A stretch of DNA of 64,000 nt from an uncultured Rhodospirillaceae bacterium. GTDB taxonomy: Bacteria; Pseudomonadota; Alphaproteobacteria; CAAGCB01; CAG-977. The DNA lies in the NCBI GenBank assembly GCA_900550445.1, contig URSF01000005.1:28457-92456 (forward strand). Reading direction: 5' to 3'. Within the stretch, counting starts at the first letter, position 1. Each line of letters starts with the position of its first letter. The notes beneath the pieces were generated by a model. It had not been told where the DNA came from. It worked only from the letters and a program-made list of their open reading frames with translations, and searched no databases. The position numbers and the translations under genes are program-made. Positions 17,098 to 28,107 of the stretch are shown piece after piece.

Positions 17098-18183
17098 TCA
17101 AGCCGCAAACAACTTTGTCCGCAGTTCCTGGCGCAAAGTGTCAATCACTTCCAAGTCATGGCGTCGTTTTTCAAAATGCCAGAACGTCCAGCCGTTGCAG
17201 CTGGGCAACCCTTGCAAAGCGGCGCCGACTTTATGGATAGATCCCGAAACGTTATCGGCCAGCAGAGAACCGTCGGAACGTACTTTGGCCGCGAAACGCT
17301 GCTTTGCGTCAAACAGCCAATCACCGGCCTGCAGCAGACCATATTCTAAAACGGTTCCGAACGGAATACGCGGTTCTTTGCGCTTGCAGGACATTTGCAG
17401 CGCGGCCAGATCGGAAACCGGCATGATCGCGTCGATGCGTTCCTGCGCGCCTTTGATATAACGCTGTTCACGTTCAATTCCGATAAACCTGCGCCCCAAC
17501 CGTTTGGCAACGGCTCCGGTTGTTCCCGTTCCGAAAAACGGATCCAAAACGATATCGCCCGGCTTTGTCGTCATCATCAAAAGGCGGTAAAGCAGAGATT
17601 CCGGTTTTTGCGTCGAATGCAGCTTGTCCCCGTTTTCGTCTTTTAACCTTTCGTGACCGCTGCAAATCGGCAGGTACCAGTCGCTGCGCAGCTGTTTATC
17701 ATCATTAAAAGCCTTCATGGCTTCATAATTAAACGTGTATTTGGCGTTTTGGCTTTTGGAACACCAGATCATCGTTTCATGCGCGTTACACAGGCGTGTG
17801 CCTTTCATGTTTGGCATGGGATTGTCCTTAATCCACAGAATATCATTTAAAATCCAGAACCCCAGATTTTGCAGGATATAGCCGACGCGGAAAATATTGT
17901 GATAAGAACCGATGACGGTCAGCGTGCCGTCGTCCTTTAAAACGCGTCTGGCCGCCGTCAGCCAGGCCGATGTAAATTCGTCATAAGCGCGCGCGTCGGC
18001 AAATTGATCCCAGTCGTCCGTCACGCCGTCAACCAAAGAACTGTCGGGACGGAAAAGTTCGCCGCCAAGCTGCATGTTATACGGGGGATCGGCAAAAATC
18101 ATGTCAACGGATTTTTCGGGCAGGGAATTCATTAATTCAATACTGTCGCCCGGTAAAATAACATTCGTTTTTAAAGCAGCCAT
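17098..18183 (-). CDS. ccrM: Cell-cycle DNA adenine methyltransferase CcrM (GANTC)
   Basis: CcrM methylates the A in GANTC and couples gene expression to replication in alphaproteobacteria. The 361 residues show the beta-class order: motif IV DPPYNMQLGG near 32, then motif I DPFFGTGTTGAVAKRLGR near 215. The C-terminal extension, which carries the CcrM hallmark NGWTFWH near 337, distinguishes it from shorter beta-class enzymes. It is the last gene of a minus-strand group that includes rnhB, an association common in this class. Its leader contains a hairpin that covers the ribosome site (see 18184-18249). Confidence 0.97.
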   Translation of the reverse strand: MAALKTNVILPGDSIELMNSLPEKSVDMIFADPPYNMQLGGELFRPDSSLVDGVTDDWDQFADARAYDEFTSAWLTAARRVLKDDGTLTVIGSYHNIFRVGYILQNLGFWILNDILWIKDNPMPNMKGTRLCNAHETMIWCSKSQNAKYTFNYEAMKAFNDDKQLRSDWYLPICSGHERLKDENGDKLHSTQKPESLLYRLLMMTTKPGDIVLDPFFGTGTTGAVAKRLGRRFIGIEREQRYIKGAQERIDAIMPVSDLAALQMSCKRKEPRIPFGTVLEYGLLQAGDWLFDAKQRFAAKVRSDGSLLADNVSGSIHKVGAALQGLPSCNGWTFWHFEKRRHDLEVIDTLRQELRTKLFAA

Positions 18184-18249
18184 AAAAAAACCTCTTGCAT
18201 ACCATTCTGGATAAACGTTTTCTGAAAACCAGAATAGGCGCGAGAGGTA
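18184..18249 (-). promoter_or_regulatory. Hairpin leader covering the ccrM ribosome-binding site
   Basis: On the minus strand, ACCTCT at 18243-18248 can pair with AGAGGT at 18190-18195. Inside this, ATTCTGG pairs with CCAGAAT, with an unpaired or bulged segment between the two stems. The right arm AAGAGG is the only Shine-Dalgarno candidate for ccrM and is followed by seven T and directly by the ATG. The same element also looks like an intrinsic terminator (stem plus T7), so it could end transcription of the upstream gene, block translation of ccrM, or both. Confidence 0.55.
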
Positions 18250-18277
18250 AGTAATTTATTAACAACGAAAATTTTTT

Positions 18278-19648
18278 TTAATTACGCAGCAGCTCATTAT
18301 ATTTTTCCGAATTTTTCATCAGTTCCTTATTTAATTTTTCCGCCCCCGATTTTTCCAGCAGATTTTGTTCCGGTGAATAAAGGGAAACGCCTAATCCGAT
18401 TTTTGCGTTATCGCCGAATCCCAGTAAACTGAGAATAGAAGCTCCCATATCCCAAGCTAAAAACGGGCGTTTTTCGACAGGGGGAGGGGCGGCGTTAACA
18501 AGCGCGCTGAAAATCATTCTGTCATTGCTTTTATTTAATGTGGAAAAAACGGGATTGGGGCGTGCCAGGTGGTCTCCGGCAATAATAAAAACGGTGTCTT
18601 TAAGAGGAAGCTTTTGAACTTTATTGATAAAAGCCGCTATTTGTTTGTCCGAACATTGAACGATATCAAGGAAAGCGCTTTTTTTGTCTGTGTTTCCCGT
18701 TTTGCATCTATCTTCAAGAAAGCCGTCGGGATCATGCATATTAAGCGTTAATATGATCATAAAGAAAGGTCGGCCGCTTTTTAAAGAAGACAGCTTTTCA
18801 TAAGCCGCATCAAACAGGCGTGTGTCGGAAATCCCGTTAAAGTGGCTGTGTCCGGCGTCTTTTGGTGTTTGATACAGCTCTTCGGCGCCTTTGATTTCAT
18901 CAAAATGATGCCGGCGCAGAAACAGATTCTTATTTGCAAAAGGCAGAGAATCGCTTGTGTAAAAATAATTGTCATATCCGTGTTGATGCAAAATATCCGA
19001 AATGCATACTGATTTTGAAAAAGAAGAAGATACACTGCCACGTATGAATTCCGATAATTTGGGAGTAGACGGAATCCCGCAAAGAATAGCGGTTGTCGCA
19101 GATGCGGTATTGTCTGTTCCCGCGGTTTGGTAATATTGTCCTAATTTTGCTTCGGAACTTATTCTGGAAAGCAGATTTTTGCCGAACAATTTTTCGTCGG
19201 CGTAAGTATTTTCCAAAGATTCCGCAATGATCAGGATCAGATTTTTTTTATTTGCGGGATCGGGCGGCGTGATCTGAAGCGCCATATTTTCATAAATATC
19301 TGTTTTTTCTAAAGAAAGGCTTATATTATGCATTAACTGCACGGTAAAAAACAAAAGCAGGCAAAAAGCGGATAATGAAATATAACCAAAGCATTTTTTG
19401 CGATTTATACGGAATAGTTTCGTCAGCAAAAACGGAAGAAAAAAATTTAGAAGAATAAAGAGCAGTACTGCGCAGAGTATAAATTTTTTTAATATGAAAT
19501 AAGAAAACGGAATTTCGGGAATAGTATTGGTATACAAGAAAAAACTGAGAAGATTATTAAGAGTCAGCGACCAAAAATAACGCCGGATTGTTAAAAAAGC
19601 GGATAACAGAACGGACAGAAGCAGATTGACAAAAATACGCAGCGCCAT
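18278..19648 (-). CDS. MdoB-like membrane phosphoglycerol/phosphoethanolamine transferase (copy 2)
   Basis: The 456-residue protein has about four hydrophobic helices in residues 1-130 and a sulfatase/alkaline-phosphatase-fold periplasmic domain. LILIIAESLENTYAD resembles the metal-binding start of OpgB/MdoB, GTDNTASATTA carries the candidate nucleophile Thr, NMHDPDGF a metal-site His, and AGDHLARPNP the last metal pair. OpgB uses phosphatidylglycerol to modify periplasmic glucans; the substrate here is not known. It abuts rnhB with no gap and has a paralogue at 20279-21706. Confidence 0.85.
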   Translation of the reverse strand: MALRIFVNLLLSVLLSAFLTIRRYFWSLTLNNLLSFFLYTNTIPEIPFSYFILKKFILCAVLLFILLNFFLPFLLTKLFRINRKKCFGYISLSAFCLLLFFTVQLMHNISLSLEKTDIYENMALQITPPDPANKKNLILIIAESLENTYADEKLFGKNLLSRISSEAKLGQYYQTAGTDNTASATTAILCGIPSTPKLSEFIRGSVSSSFSKSVCISDILHQHGYDNYFYTSDSLPFANKNLFLRRHHFDEIKGAEELYQTPKDAGHSHFNGISDTRLFDAAYEKLSSLKSGRPFFMIILTLNMHDPDGFLEDRCKTGNTDKKSAFLDIVQCSDKQIAAFINKVQKLPLKDTVFIIAGDHLARPNPVFSTLNKSNDRMIFSALVNAAPPPVEKRPFLAWDMGASILSLLGFGDNAKIGLGVSLYSPEQNLLEKSGAEKLNKELMKNSEKYNELLRN

Positions 19649-20272
19649 TTAAAGCTCCTGTAAAAACTTTTTAATCGGCGCATAGGATTTCCTGTGATGA
19701 ACGCATATACCGTGTTCGGCCAGTCCGTTTTGATGCGCTTTTGTGCCGTAACCGGCGTTTTTTTCCCAGCCGTAGTAGGGAAATTCTTTGGCCAGATCCG
19801 CCATTAACCGGTCTCGCGTGACTTTGGCGATAATCGAAGCGGCCGCGACGGACAGACTTAAAGCGTCGCCTTTGATTAACGCCTGCGCGGGGCAGGGCAG
19901 GCCGGGCGGAACCTTGTTGCCGTCAATTATTGCAAATGACGGTATGGCGGGTAAAGCAGAAACGGCGCGGCGCATAGCCAGAAAAGTGGCTTGTAGAATA
20001 TTCAGCCGGTCAATTTCTTCAACGCTTGCCGATCCGCAACCGATCAAAGCGCCGCAGGTGTGCAAATCGTTAAATAATTCTTCCCGTTTTGCGGCGGAAA
20101 GTTTTTTTGAATCGTCAAGTTTTTCCGCCAGAGGTTCCGGTATCTTTAATTGAGGAAAGATGACGGCTCCCGCGACAACGGGCCCCGCCCAAGGACCTCT
20201 GCCGGCTTCGTCAATGCCGGCAATTAAAGAATGCTTTCCGATAAAAGTGGTTTCATATTTAAAATCAGGCAT
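19649..20272 (-). CDS. rnhB: Ribonuclease HII
   Basis: RNase HII removes RNA from RNA-DNA hybrids and single misincorporated ribonucleotides. The 207 residues show AGIDEAGRGPWAGPVVAGAV near 18 (catalytic Asp-Glu), DDSKKLS, and the downstream Asp in IIDGN and the KGDALSLSVAAASIIAKVTRD region. It is embedded between two MdoB-like genes, with 0 and 6 bases of spacing, and upstream of ccrM. Confidence 0.97.
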   Translation of the reverse strand: MPDFKYETTFIGKHSLIAGIDEAGRGPWAGPVVAGAVIFPQLKIPEPLAEKLDDSKKLSAAKREELFNDLHTCGALIGCGSASVEEIDRLNILQATFLAMRRAVSALPAIPSFAIIDGNKVPPGLPCPAQALIKGDALSLSVAAASIIAKVTRDRLMADLAKEFPYYGWEKNAGYGTKAHQNGLAEHGICVHHRKSYAPIKKFLQEL

Positions 20273-20278
20273 AGCTGA

Positions 20279-21706
20279 TTATTGTCCCTTTTTATTTTCC
20301 GGTTGATCAATATGTTGCTCTTTGAGCAGTTTCTTATAAAAGGCCGAATTTTTCAGAATTTCGCCGTGTATGTGTTCGATGCCGTATTTTTCAATCAGGG
20401 TCGGTTCCTGAGAAGATAATAAGGAACGTCCCAGTCCCAGTCCTTTTTGAGGTAAAACAAAACCCAACATTTCCAATAAGGTGGCTCCCAGATCTAACAT
20501 AGAAAAAGATCTTTCCGTGGATACCGGAAGATTAATATTCACAAATCGATTGAAAATAAAACGGTTTTCACTTTTTTCCAGCGTGTCATATAAAGGATTT
20601 CTTCGTGCCAGATGGTCTCCGATTACAACAATGGCTGTATTCGGATAGACCTTTGTCGTCTTGATAAAGTCGATAAAGTCGGAAATTTGATCATCAGAAC
20701 AAGAAACAATATCTTCAAATTCAACAGAAGAGTTTGTTCTTTTACAAGTTTCTTCCAAATAACCGGTGGGCTCATGTGTGTTTACCGTAGTCACACCTAT
20801 AAAAAAAGGAGTCTCTTTTTGAGCCAGTTCCTGTATTTTTTCTTTCAAAACTTCAAAGGTTCTGGAATCCTTGACAGCCAAAAAATCCATCAAACCGTTG
20901 TCGTTTTCATTTCTGCGCATGACTGTTGATCCGGCAATATGATTAACGCCATGCTCTTTTAAAAAATCAACCTTGTTGGAAAAATATTCTGTTGAACTGA
21001 AATAAAAGGAAGTATCGTATCCTGCATTATTTAAAATATCGGTCAAACAGACGGCAGAAGGAAATGTATAATTTATTTCGTTCCGGAAAGAACTCGGTAA
21101 GACAGGCATAACCGGAATACCGCAAAAAGCTGCTGCTAAAGCTGATATGGTATTTTCTGTTCCGTTCAGCTGTTGAAATTCTGAAAAAGAAAATCCCGGT
21201 TGCCGTGGGAGTTTCGATAATAAAGGGGCATCAAATAAAGACGGATCTGCGTAAGATTGTTCAAAAGATTCTGCAAAAATTAAAATTAAATTTTTTTTCT
21301 TTTGAGGTATGTTTTCTTTTCTTAAAGAATAAGGAATATAATTGTCTTCGTAAAAAGAAGTATTTTTAAAAAACATGACGAATAAAACTTGTATTCCAAC
21401 TCTGAAAAAAGCCAAATAAGTGAAAAATATTGTTAAAAATATAAGTAGTATATTCCTTATTTTGTTTTTGGAGATATGAAAATATTTAAAAACAGAAGGA
21501 ATAAGACACCATAAAATAAATATTAGCGGGAGTGTTATTGAAAGTATTTGAACAAAATATTTTTTTTCAATTGTGGATATATTTTTAAAAAAGTCTCCGT
21601 ACATAAGCACGAAACTGAAAACAGTTATCGGATCCGAGGCAATAAAATCGATAAAAGATAAGAGTATTATAAATAAACAAAGGAAACTGAAGACAAAAAA
21701 CTTCAT
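20279..21706 (-). CDS. MdoB-like membrane phosphoglycerol/phosphoethanolamine transferase (copy 1)
   Basis: This paralogue of the gene at 18278-19648 has the same plan: N-terminal membrane helices (about four) and a sulfatase-fold domain with LILIFAESFEQSYADPSLF, GTENTISALAAAFCGIP (candidate nucleophile Thr), TVNTHEPTGYL and IGDHLARRNPLYDTL. I prefer the ATG at 21706 (475 residues) to a GTG three codons upstream; neither has a good ribosome site. The gene is visibly richer in A/T than rnhB and ccrM beside it, which may indicate a different history. It heads the group rnhB-MdoB2-ccrM. Confidence 0.82.
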   Translation of the reverse strand: MKFFVFSFLCLFIILLSFIDFIASDPITVFSFVLMYGDFFKNISTIEKKYFVQILSITLPLIFILWCLIPSVFKYFHISKNKIRNILLIFLTIFFTYLAFFRVGIQVLFVMFFKNTSFYEDNYIPYSLRKENIPQKKKNLILIFAESFEQSYADPSLFDAPLLSKLPRQPGFSFSEFQQLNGTENTISALAAAFCGIPVMPVLPSSFRNEINYTFPSAVCLTDILNNAGYDTSFYFSSTEYFSNKVDFLKEHGVNHIAGSTVMRRNENDNGLMDFLAVKDSRTFEVLKEKIQELAQKETPFFIGVTTVNTHEPTGYLEETCKRTNSSVEFEDIVSCSDDQISDFIDFIKTTKVYPNTAIVVIGDHLARRNPLYDTLEKSENRFIFNRFVNINLPVSTERSFSMLDLGATLLEMLGFVLPQKGLGLGRSLLSSQEPTLIEKYGIEHIHGEILKNSAFYKKLLKEQHIDQPENKKGQ

Positions 21707-21854
21707 ATCAGTCACAAAGTAAAAAATGATCTCACTACCCTACAAGGGGTAAAATACGAACAGAAAATAAACCAATTTTTTATATTTGCCAATAGCAGAA
21801 AATAAACTTTTTTTTTATATTGCGGATAAAAAAGAGTTTCTTCATTCTGAAATC

Positions 21855-22109
21855 ATGATATGGCATAGAATAAAACCGACAGATCCCAAATATGTAAAAC
21901 GCTTTTGGCCCGCTTTTTTGTTGTGTCTGTTTTTTGGGATCTTGGGATTGCACCGTTTTTATACGGGATATGCAAAAGACGGTTTCTTCTTTTTATTATG
22001 CGGTTTAAGCGGTGTCGGTACGATTATATCGGGACCGTGGGCTTTGTTTGATCTGGTGATGATTTTATGCCGTCTGTATACGACGCCGAACGGGCGGACT
22101 TTGGAATGA
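21855..22109 (+). CDS. TM2-domain membrane protein
   Basis: The 84-residue protein shows a TM2 domain: a basic start, then FFGILGLHRFYTGYAKDGFF, a second hydrophobic segment and WALFDLVMIL. The start at ATG 21855 (MIWHRIKP) is chosen because the domain begins soon after; an in-frame upstream ATG at 21786 would add 23 unlikely residues. The ribosome site is poor. TM2 proteins are two-helix membrane proteins of unclear function. Confidence 0.75.
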   Translation: MIWHRIKPTDPKYVKRFWPAFLLCLFFGILGLHRFYTGYAKDGFFFLLCGLSGVGTIISGPWALFDLVMILCRLYTTPNGRTLE

Positions 22110-22137
22110 CGGCAGGAAAAAACCTTTAAAAAAAAGG

Positions 22138-22228
22138 TTGAAGCTTCAGCCTATCTGCGCTACAGTTATGCCCGCAAATCGGGGGAGTCTTTCAGCGTCT
22201 GATTTGCAGGTGCTGGGAAAGTATTCCC
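22138..22228 (+). promoter_or_regulatory. Candidate promoter and structured leader of nifJ
   Basis: TTGAAG (22138-22143) and TACAGT (22161-22166) are 17 bases apart. Downstream, GCAAATC (22174-22180) pairs perfectly with GATTTGC (22201-22207), and GGGAA pairs with TTCCC (22215-22228). The leader would be about 95 bases to the nifJ ATG. No known riboswitch class is recognised. Confidence 0.4.
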
Positions 22229-22271
22229 TTCTTTTTCAATCTTTTCATTTTACTTCTTGGAGAAAAAATCC

Positions 22272-25832
<3,561 letters not shown>

Positions 25833-25849
25833 TGTGTCAAACATAAAGA

Positions 25850-25877
25850 AAAGCCCCGAGAAATCGGGGCTTTTTTT
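25850..25877. terminator. Terminator between nifJ and the convergent lipoprotein gene
   Basis: An AAGCCCCGA / TCGGGGCTT stem with a GAAA loop is followed by T7 on the plus strand and preceded by A-rich sequence, so it may serve both converging genes. Confidence 0.9.
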
Positions 25878-25882
25878 ATCAC

Positions 25883-26359
25883 TTATTCCAATTCCGCGGC
25901 GATCGCTTTGCGGCGTTCCTTTCTTTTTTCACGCTGTTTGCGTTGCAGCATTTCTTTTGAAGAGGAAACCTCTTGACGTTCAAGCCATTCTTCCTGTCCG
26001 GCTTCCGTGTGTTCGTAATAAAAAACAAGATCGCGTTCGTTAATGGTCTTTGCGTCTATGACCGCCTGAGGGATACCCCAAATCGGCGAAATCGGCCATA
26101 ACAACAAATTCACGACACCGTAAATGCTCTGAGAACCGTCCGCACCGTTCCCCATTCCCAAATAAAAATTGCCGAACCCCGGCAAGATATTTAAAACGCC
26201 GGCCAATAAAGGACTGGCGGGTTTGACCCATTCTCCGGTCGGTTTGTCAACGGAAATACCGTCGGCTTTCAAATCCCGCAGGACTATTCTTTCATGTCCC
26301 GACAAAGTCGTGCAACCGGCGGTAAAGCATAATAAAATACTAAGTAAAGTTTTTTTCAT
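25883..26359 (-). CDS. Putative membrane-associated lipoprotein
   Basis: The 158-residue protein has a lipoprotein signal (CFTAGC, Cys16). A central part has two hydrophobic, Gly/Pro-rich segments (LLAGVLNILPGFGNFYLGMG and IYGVVNLLLWPISPIWGIPQ) that could pair in a membrane, and a very basic C-terminal tail after about residue 125. No family is recognised with confidence. Upstream on the same strand lies a promoter, a structured leader and an intrinsic terminator (26385-26622), so transcription into this gene may be attenuated. Confidence 0.75.
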   Translation of the reverse strand: MKKTLLSILLCFTAGCTTLSGHERIVLRDLKADGISVDKPTGEWVKPASPLLAGVLNILPGFGNFYLGMGNGADGSQSIYGVVNLLLWPISPIWGIPQAVIDAKTINERDLVFYYEHTEAGQEEWLERQEVSSSKEMLQRKQREKRKERRKAIAAELE

Positions 26360-26384
26360 TTCTGAAGATCCTTTGAATTTAATG

Positions 26385-26590
26385 AAACAAAACCCACCTT
26401 TTTCAAGGTGGGCGGATTTTCAGAAACCGTTCAAAAGTAAAGACGGCTTGGCTTATTGAGCACGAAGCCTTATTCGCCAAAATCCGCCCGTTAAGGACAG
26501 ATTCGGCGTATAATTTATTGGCCGCCATACACAATGCGGCTACTTTTGAAAGGGTTTCTGACGCCCTGTGCCGATCAAAATCCGGCACGA
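26385..26590 (-). ncRNA. Structured RNA or attenuated leader ending in an intrinsic terminator
   Basis: On the minus strand, starting at about 26588, GTGCCG pairs with CGGCAC. A long-range inverted repeat joins 26541-26560 with 26421-26439 (19 of 20 bases complementary with one offset). Inside lies a GCCGC/GCGGC-type hairpin at 26520-26540. GGGCGGATTTT (26410-26420) can alternatively pair with 26479-26489. The RNA ends in CCCACCTT-GAAA-AAGGTGGG followed by TTTTGTTT (26385-26412). The gene at 25883-26359 begins 26 bases beyond. It could be a free small RNA, an attenuator, or a copy of a repeat family; a 61-codon GTG frame (26403-26588) also runs through it. Confidence 0.5.
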
Positions 26591-26594
26591 CAAG

Positions 26595-26622
26595 ATGCTA
26601 TCAAAGAAAAGAAAGATGTCAA
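26595..26622 (-). promoter_or_regulatory. Candidate promoter of the structured RNA
   Basis: On the minus strand TTGACA (26617-26622) and TAGCAT (26595-26600) are 16 bases apart. The predicted start of transcription, near 26588, coincides with the first hairpin. Confidence 0.5.
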
Positions 26623-26747
26623 AGAAAAAACAAATCATCGCTTTTGTTCGTTTTTAAATAACTGTTTGTTTTATGTTTTTTTTCATATACACTGATCTGA
26701 ACAATATGAATTCATCATATTTTTCATTTATTTCAAGAGAGGTTTTT

Positions 26748-27518
26748 ATGCAGAAGCTAGAAAAGCAGTTTCATATCCACTGTGTCGAAGGCGATGTCGG
26801 CCGTTATGTCATTTTGCCGGGGGATCCGGGACGGTGTGAATCGATCGCCAAATTGTTTGACAATCCCCATCATGTTGCGCAAAACCGCGAATATAACATC
26901 TATACGGGGACTTTGTTAGGGGAAAAGGTTTCTGTTTGTTCAACGGGGATCGGCGGTCCTTCGGCTTCTATCGCCATGGAAGAATTGCACAATATCGGCG
27001 CTGACACCTTTATTCGTACGGGAACGTGCGGCGGAATCGACTTGGACGTTCAGTCCGGCGATATCGTTGTGGCGACAGGCGCGATCCGTTTTGAACATAC
27101 TTCCGTTGAATACGCGCCGATCGAATATCCGGCCGTTGCCAATCTGGATATCACGATTGCTTTGCGTCAGGCGGCTTTGGCCATGGGCAAAACAACGCAT
27201 ACAGGTGTTGTTCAATGCAAAGACGCTTTCTATGGCCAGCATAGTCCGGCTAAAATGCCCGTTTCCTATGAATTGTTGCAAAAATGGGAAGCGTGGAAAC
27301 GTTTGGGTGTTAAAGCCAGTGAAATGGAATCCGCCGCTTTGTTCGTTGTTGCGGACGCGTTGAAATGCCGTTGCGGATCTTGCTTCCATGTGATCTGGAA
27401 TCAGGAACGAGAAGCCGCCGGACTGGATCAGAAAATGTCCGAAGATACTTCGGCTGCCGTCCGCGTCGCCGTTGACGCTTTGAAAATCATCATTGAGCAG
27501 GACAGAGCGGCGAAATAA
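26748..27518 (+). CDS. udp: Uridine phosphorylase
   Basis: The enzyme splits uridine and related nucleosides into base and ribose-1-phosphate. I start at the ATG at 26748 (MQKLEKQFHIHC, 256 residues), with AGAGAGG upstream; in-frame ATGs further upstream lie in AT-rich non-coding sequence. The phosphate-binding GDPGRCESIAK (about 25-35), RTGTCGGI near 93 and SEMESAALFVVA near 195 are typical of the NP-I family, and the length fits Udp. It is a single-gene unit with its own terminator. The ADGF-like lipoprotein elsewhere in the window also points to nucleoside salvage. Confidence 0.92.
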   Translation: MQKLEKQFHIHCVEGDVGRYVILPGDPGRCESIAKLFDNPHHVAQNREYNIYTGTLLGEKVSVCSTGIGGPSASIAMEELHNIGADTFIRTGTCGGIDLDVQSGDIVVATGAIRFEHTSVEYAPIEYPAVANLDITIALRQAALAMGKTTHTGVVQCKDAFYGQHSPAKMPVSYELLQKWEAWKRLGVKASEMESAALFVVADALKCRCGSCFHVIWNQEREAAGLDQKMSEDTSAAVRVAVDALKIIIEQDRAAK

Positions 27519-27523
27519 CCGGA

Positions 27524-27557
27524 AAAAGGGGCTGGCAGTTTGTTTCCAGCCCTTTTT
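27524..27557 (+). terminator. Terminator after udp
   Basis: GGGGCTGG and CCAGCCCC form an 8-base stem with a 10-base loop, followed by six T. Confidence 0.9.
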
Positions 27558-27587
27558 TGTATTTTATTTGTTGTTTGGGAGGGAATA

Positions 27588-27950
27588 ATGTTGTTAAACG
27601 AACTGCCTTCTCCGGCATTTGCGGTAAACAAAGAAGGAAAAGTAACGGTTTTTTTGCCGGAACTGGCCGGGGAACCGGAAAATCCCGAAATCAGTTATTT
27701 GTTTGACGGAGCTTTGTTTTTCAAACGCATGCCGGGGACGGGGTGCCCGATTACGGGCGTTCCCGAAGACATTATTGAGCACCTGCATAATTCAGACAAG
27801 ATGCTGATTATCGAAATGAATCTGGACAAGATTATTGATTTGAACGACGGCCGTTTGTCTGATGCGGCTGATGTGTTTAAACGTTATTACGAAGCGGCGG
27901 TAAACAAAGAATCGTTTGCGGAAAAAGCAGTTGATGCGATAGAGGTTTAG
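27588..27950 (+). CDS. Duplicated module, small protein copy 1 (unknown function)
   Basis: The 120-residue acidic protein starts at the ATG at 27588, with GGGAGG just upstream; a longer in-frame start would lie inside the udp terminator. It opens MLLNELPSPAFAVN and continues GKVTVFLPELAGE, segments shared almost exactly with the protein at 29463-29819. EISYLF, VFKRYYEA and KESFAEKAVDAI are also shared. The whole protein looks like one compact alpha/beta domain without signal or membrane segment. No family is recognised. A weak terminator and a good promoter separate it from the larger gene that follows. Confidence 0.75.
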   Translation: MLLNELPSPAFAVNKEGKVTVFLPELAGEPENPEISYLFDGALFFKRMPGTGCPITGVPEDIIEHLHNSDKMLIIEMNLDKIIDLNDGRLSDAADVFKRYYEAAVNKESFAEKAVDAIEV

Positions 27951-27986
27951 ACAAATTTGCTTTTTGTCTATATATTTTCTGTTTTC

Positions 27987-28018
27987 GGCGGGAATATCTT
28001 GCTTTTCCGCCTTTTTCT
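27987..28018 (+). terminator. Weak terminator after the first small module gene
   Basis: GGCGG and CCGCC form a short stem, partly extended by GAA/TTT, with a loop of about ten bases and a following T-rich run. Confidence 0.45.
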
Positions 28019-28040
28019 TTTTAATTTCTTAAAAAAAGAC

Positions 28041-28070
28041 TTGCTTTGTTTTGTCTATAACTGCTACTAT
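28041..28070 (+). promoter_or_regulatory. Candidate promoter of the larger module gene copy 1
   Basis: TTGCTT and TACTAT are 18 bases apart, ending 37 bases before the ATG at 28108. The surrounding gap (27951-28107) is strongly AT-rich. Confidence 0.5.
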
Positions 28071-28107
28071 ATCTTTAATTGTTTCTTTTTAGCAGGGGGC
28101 TTCGATT

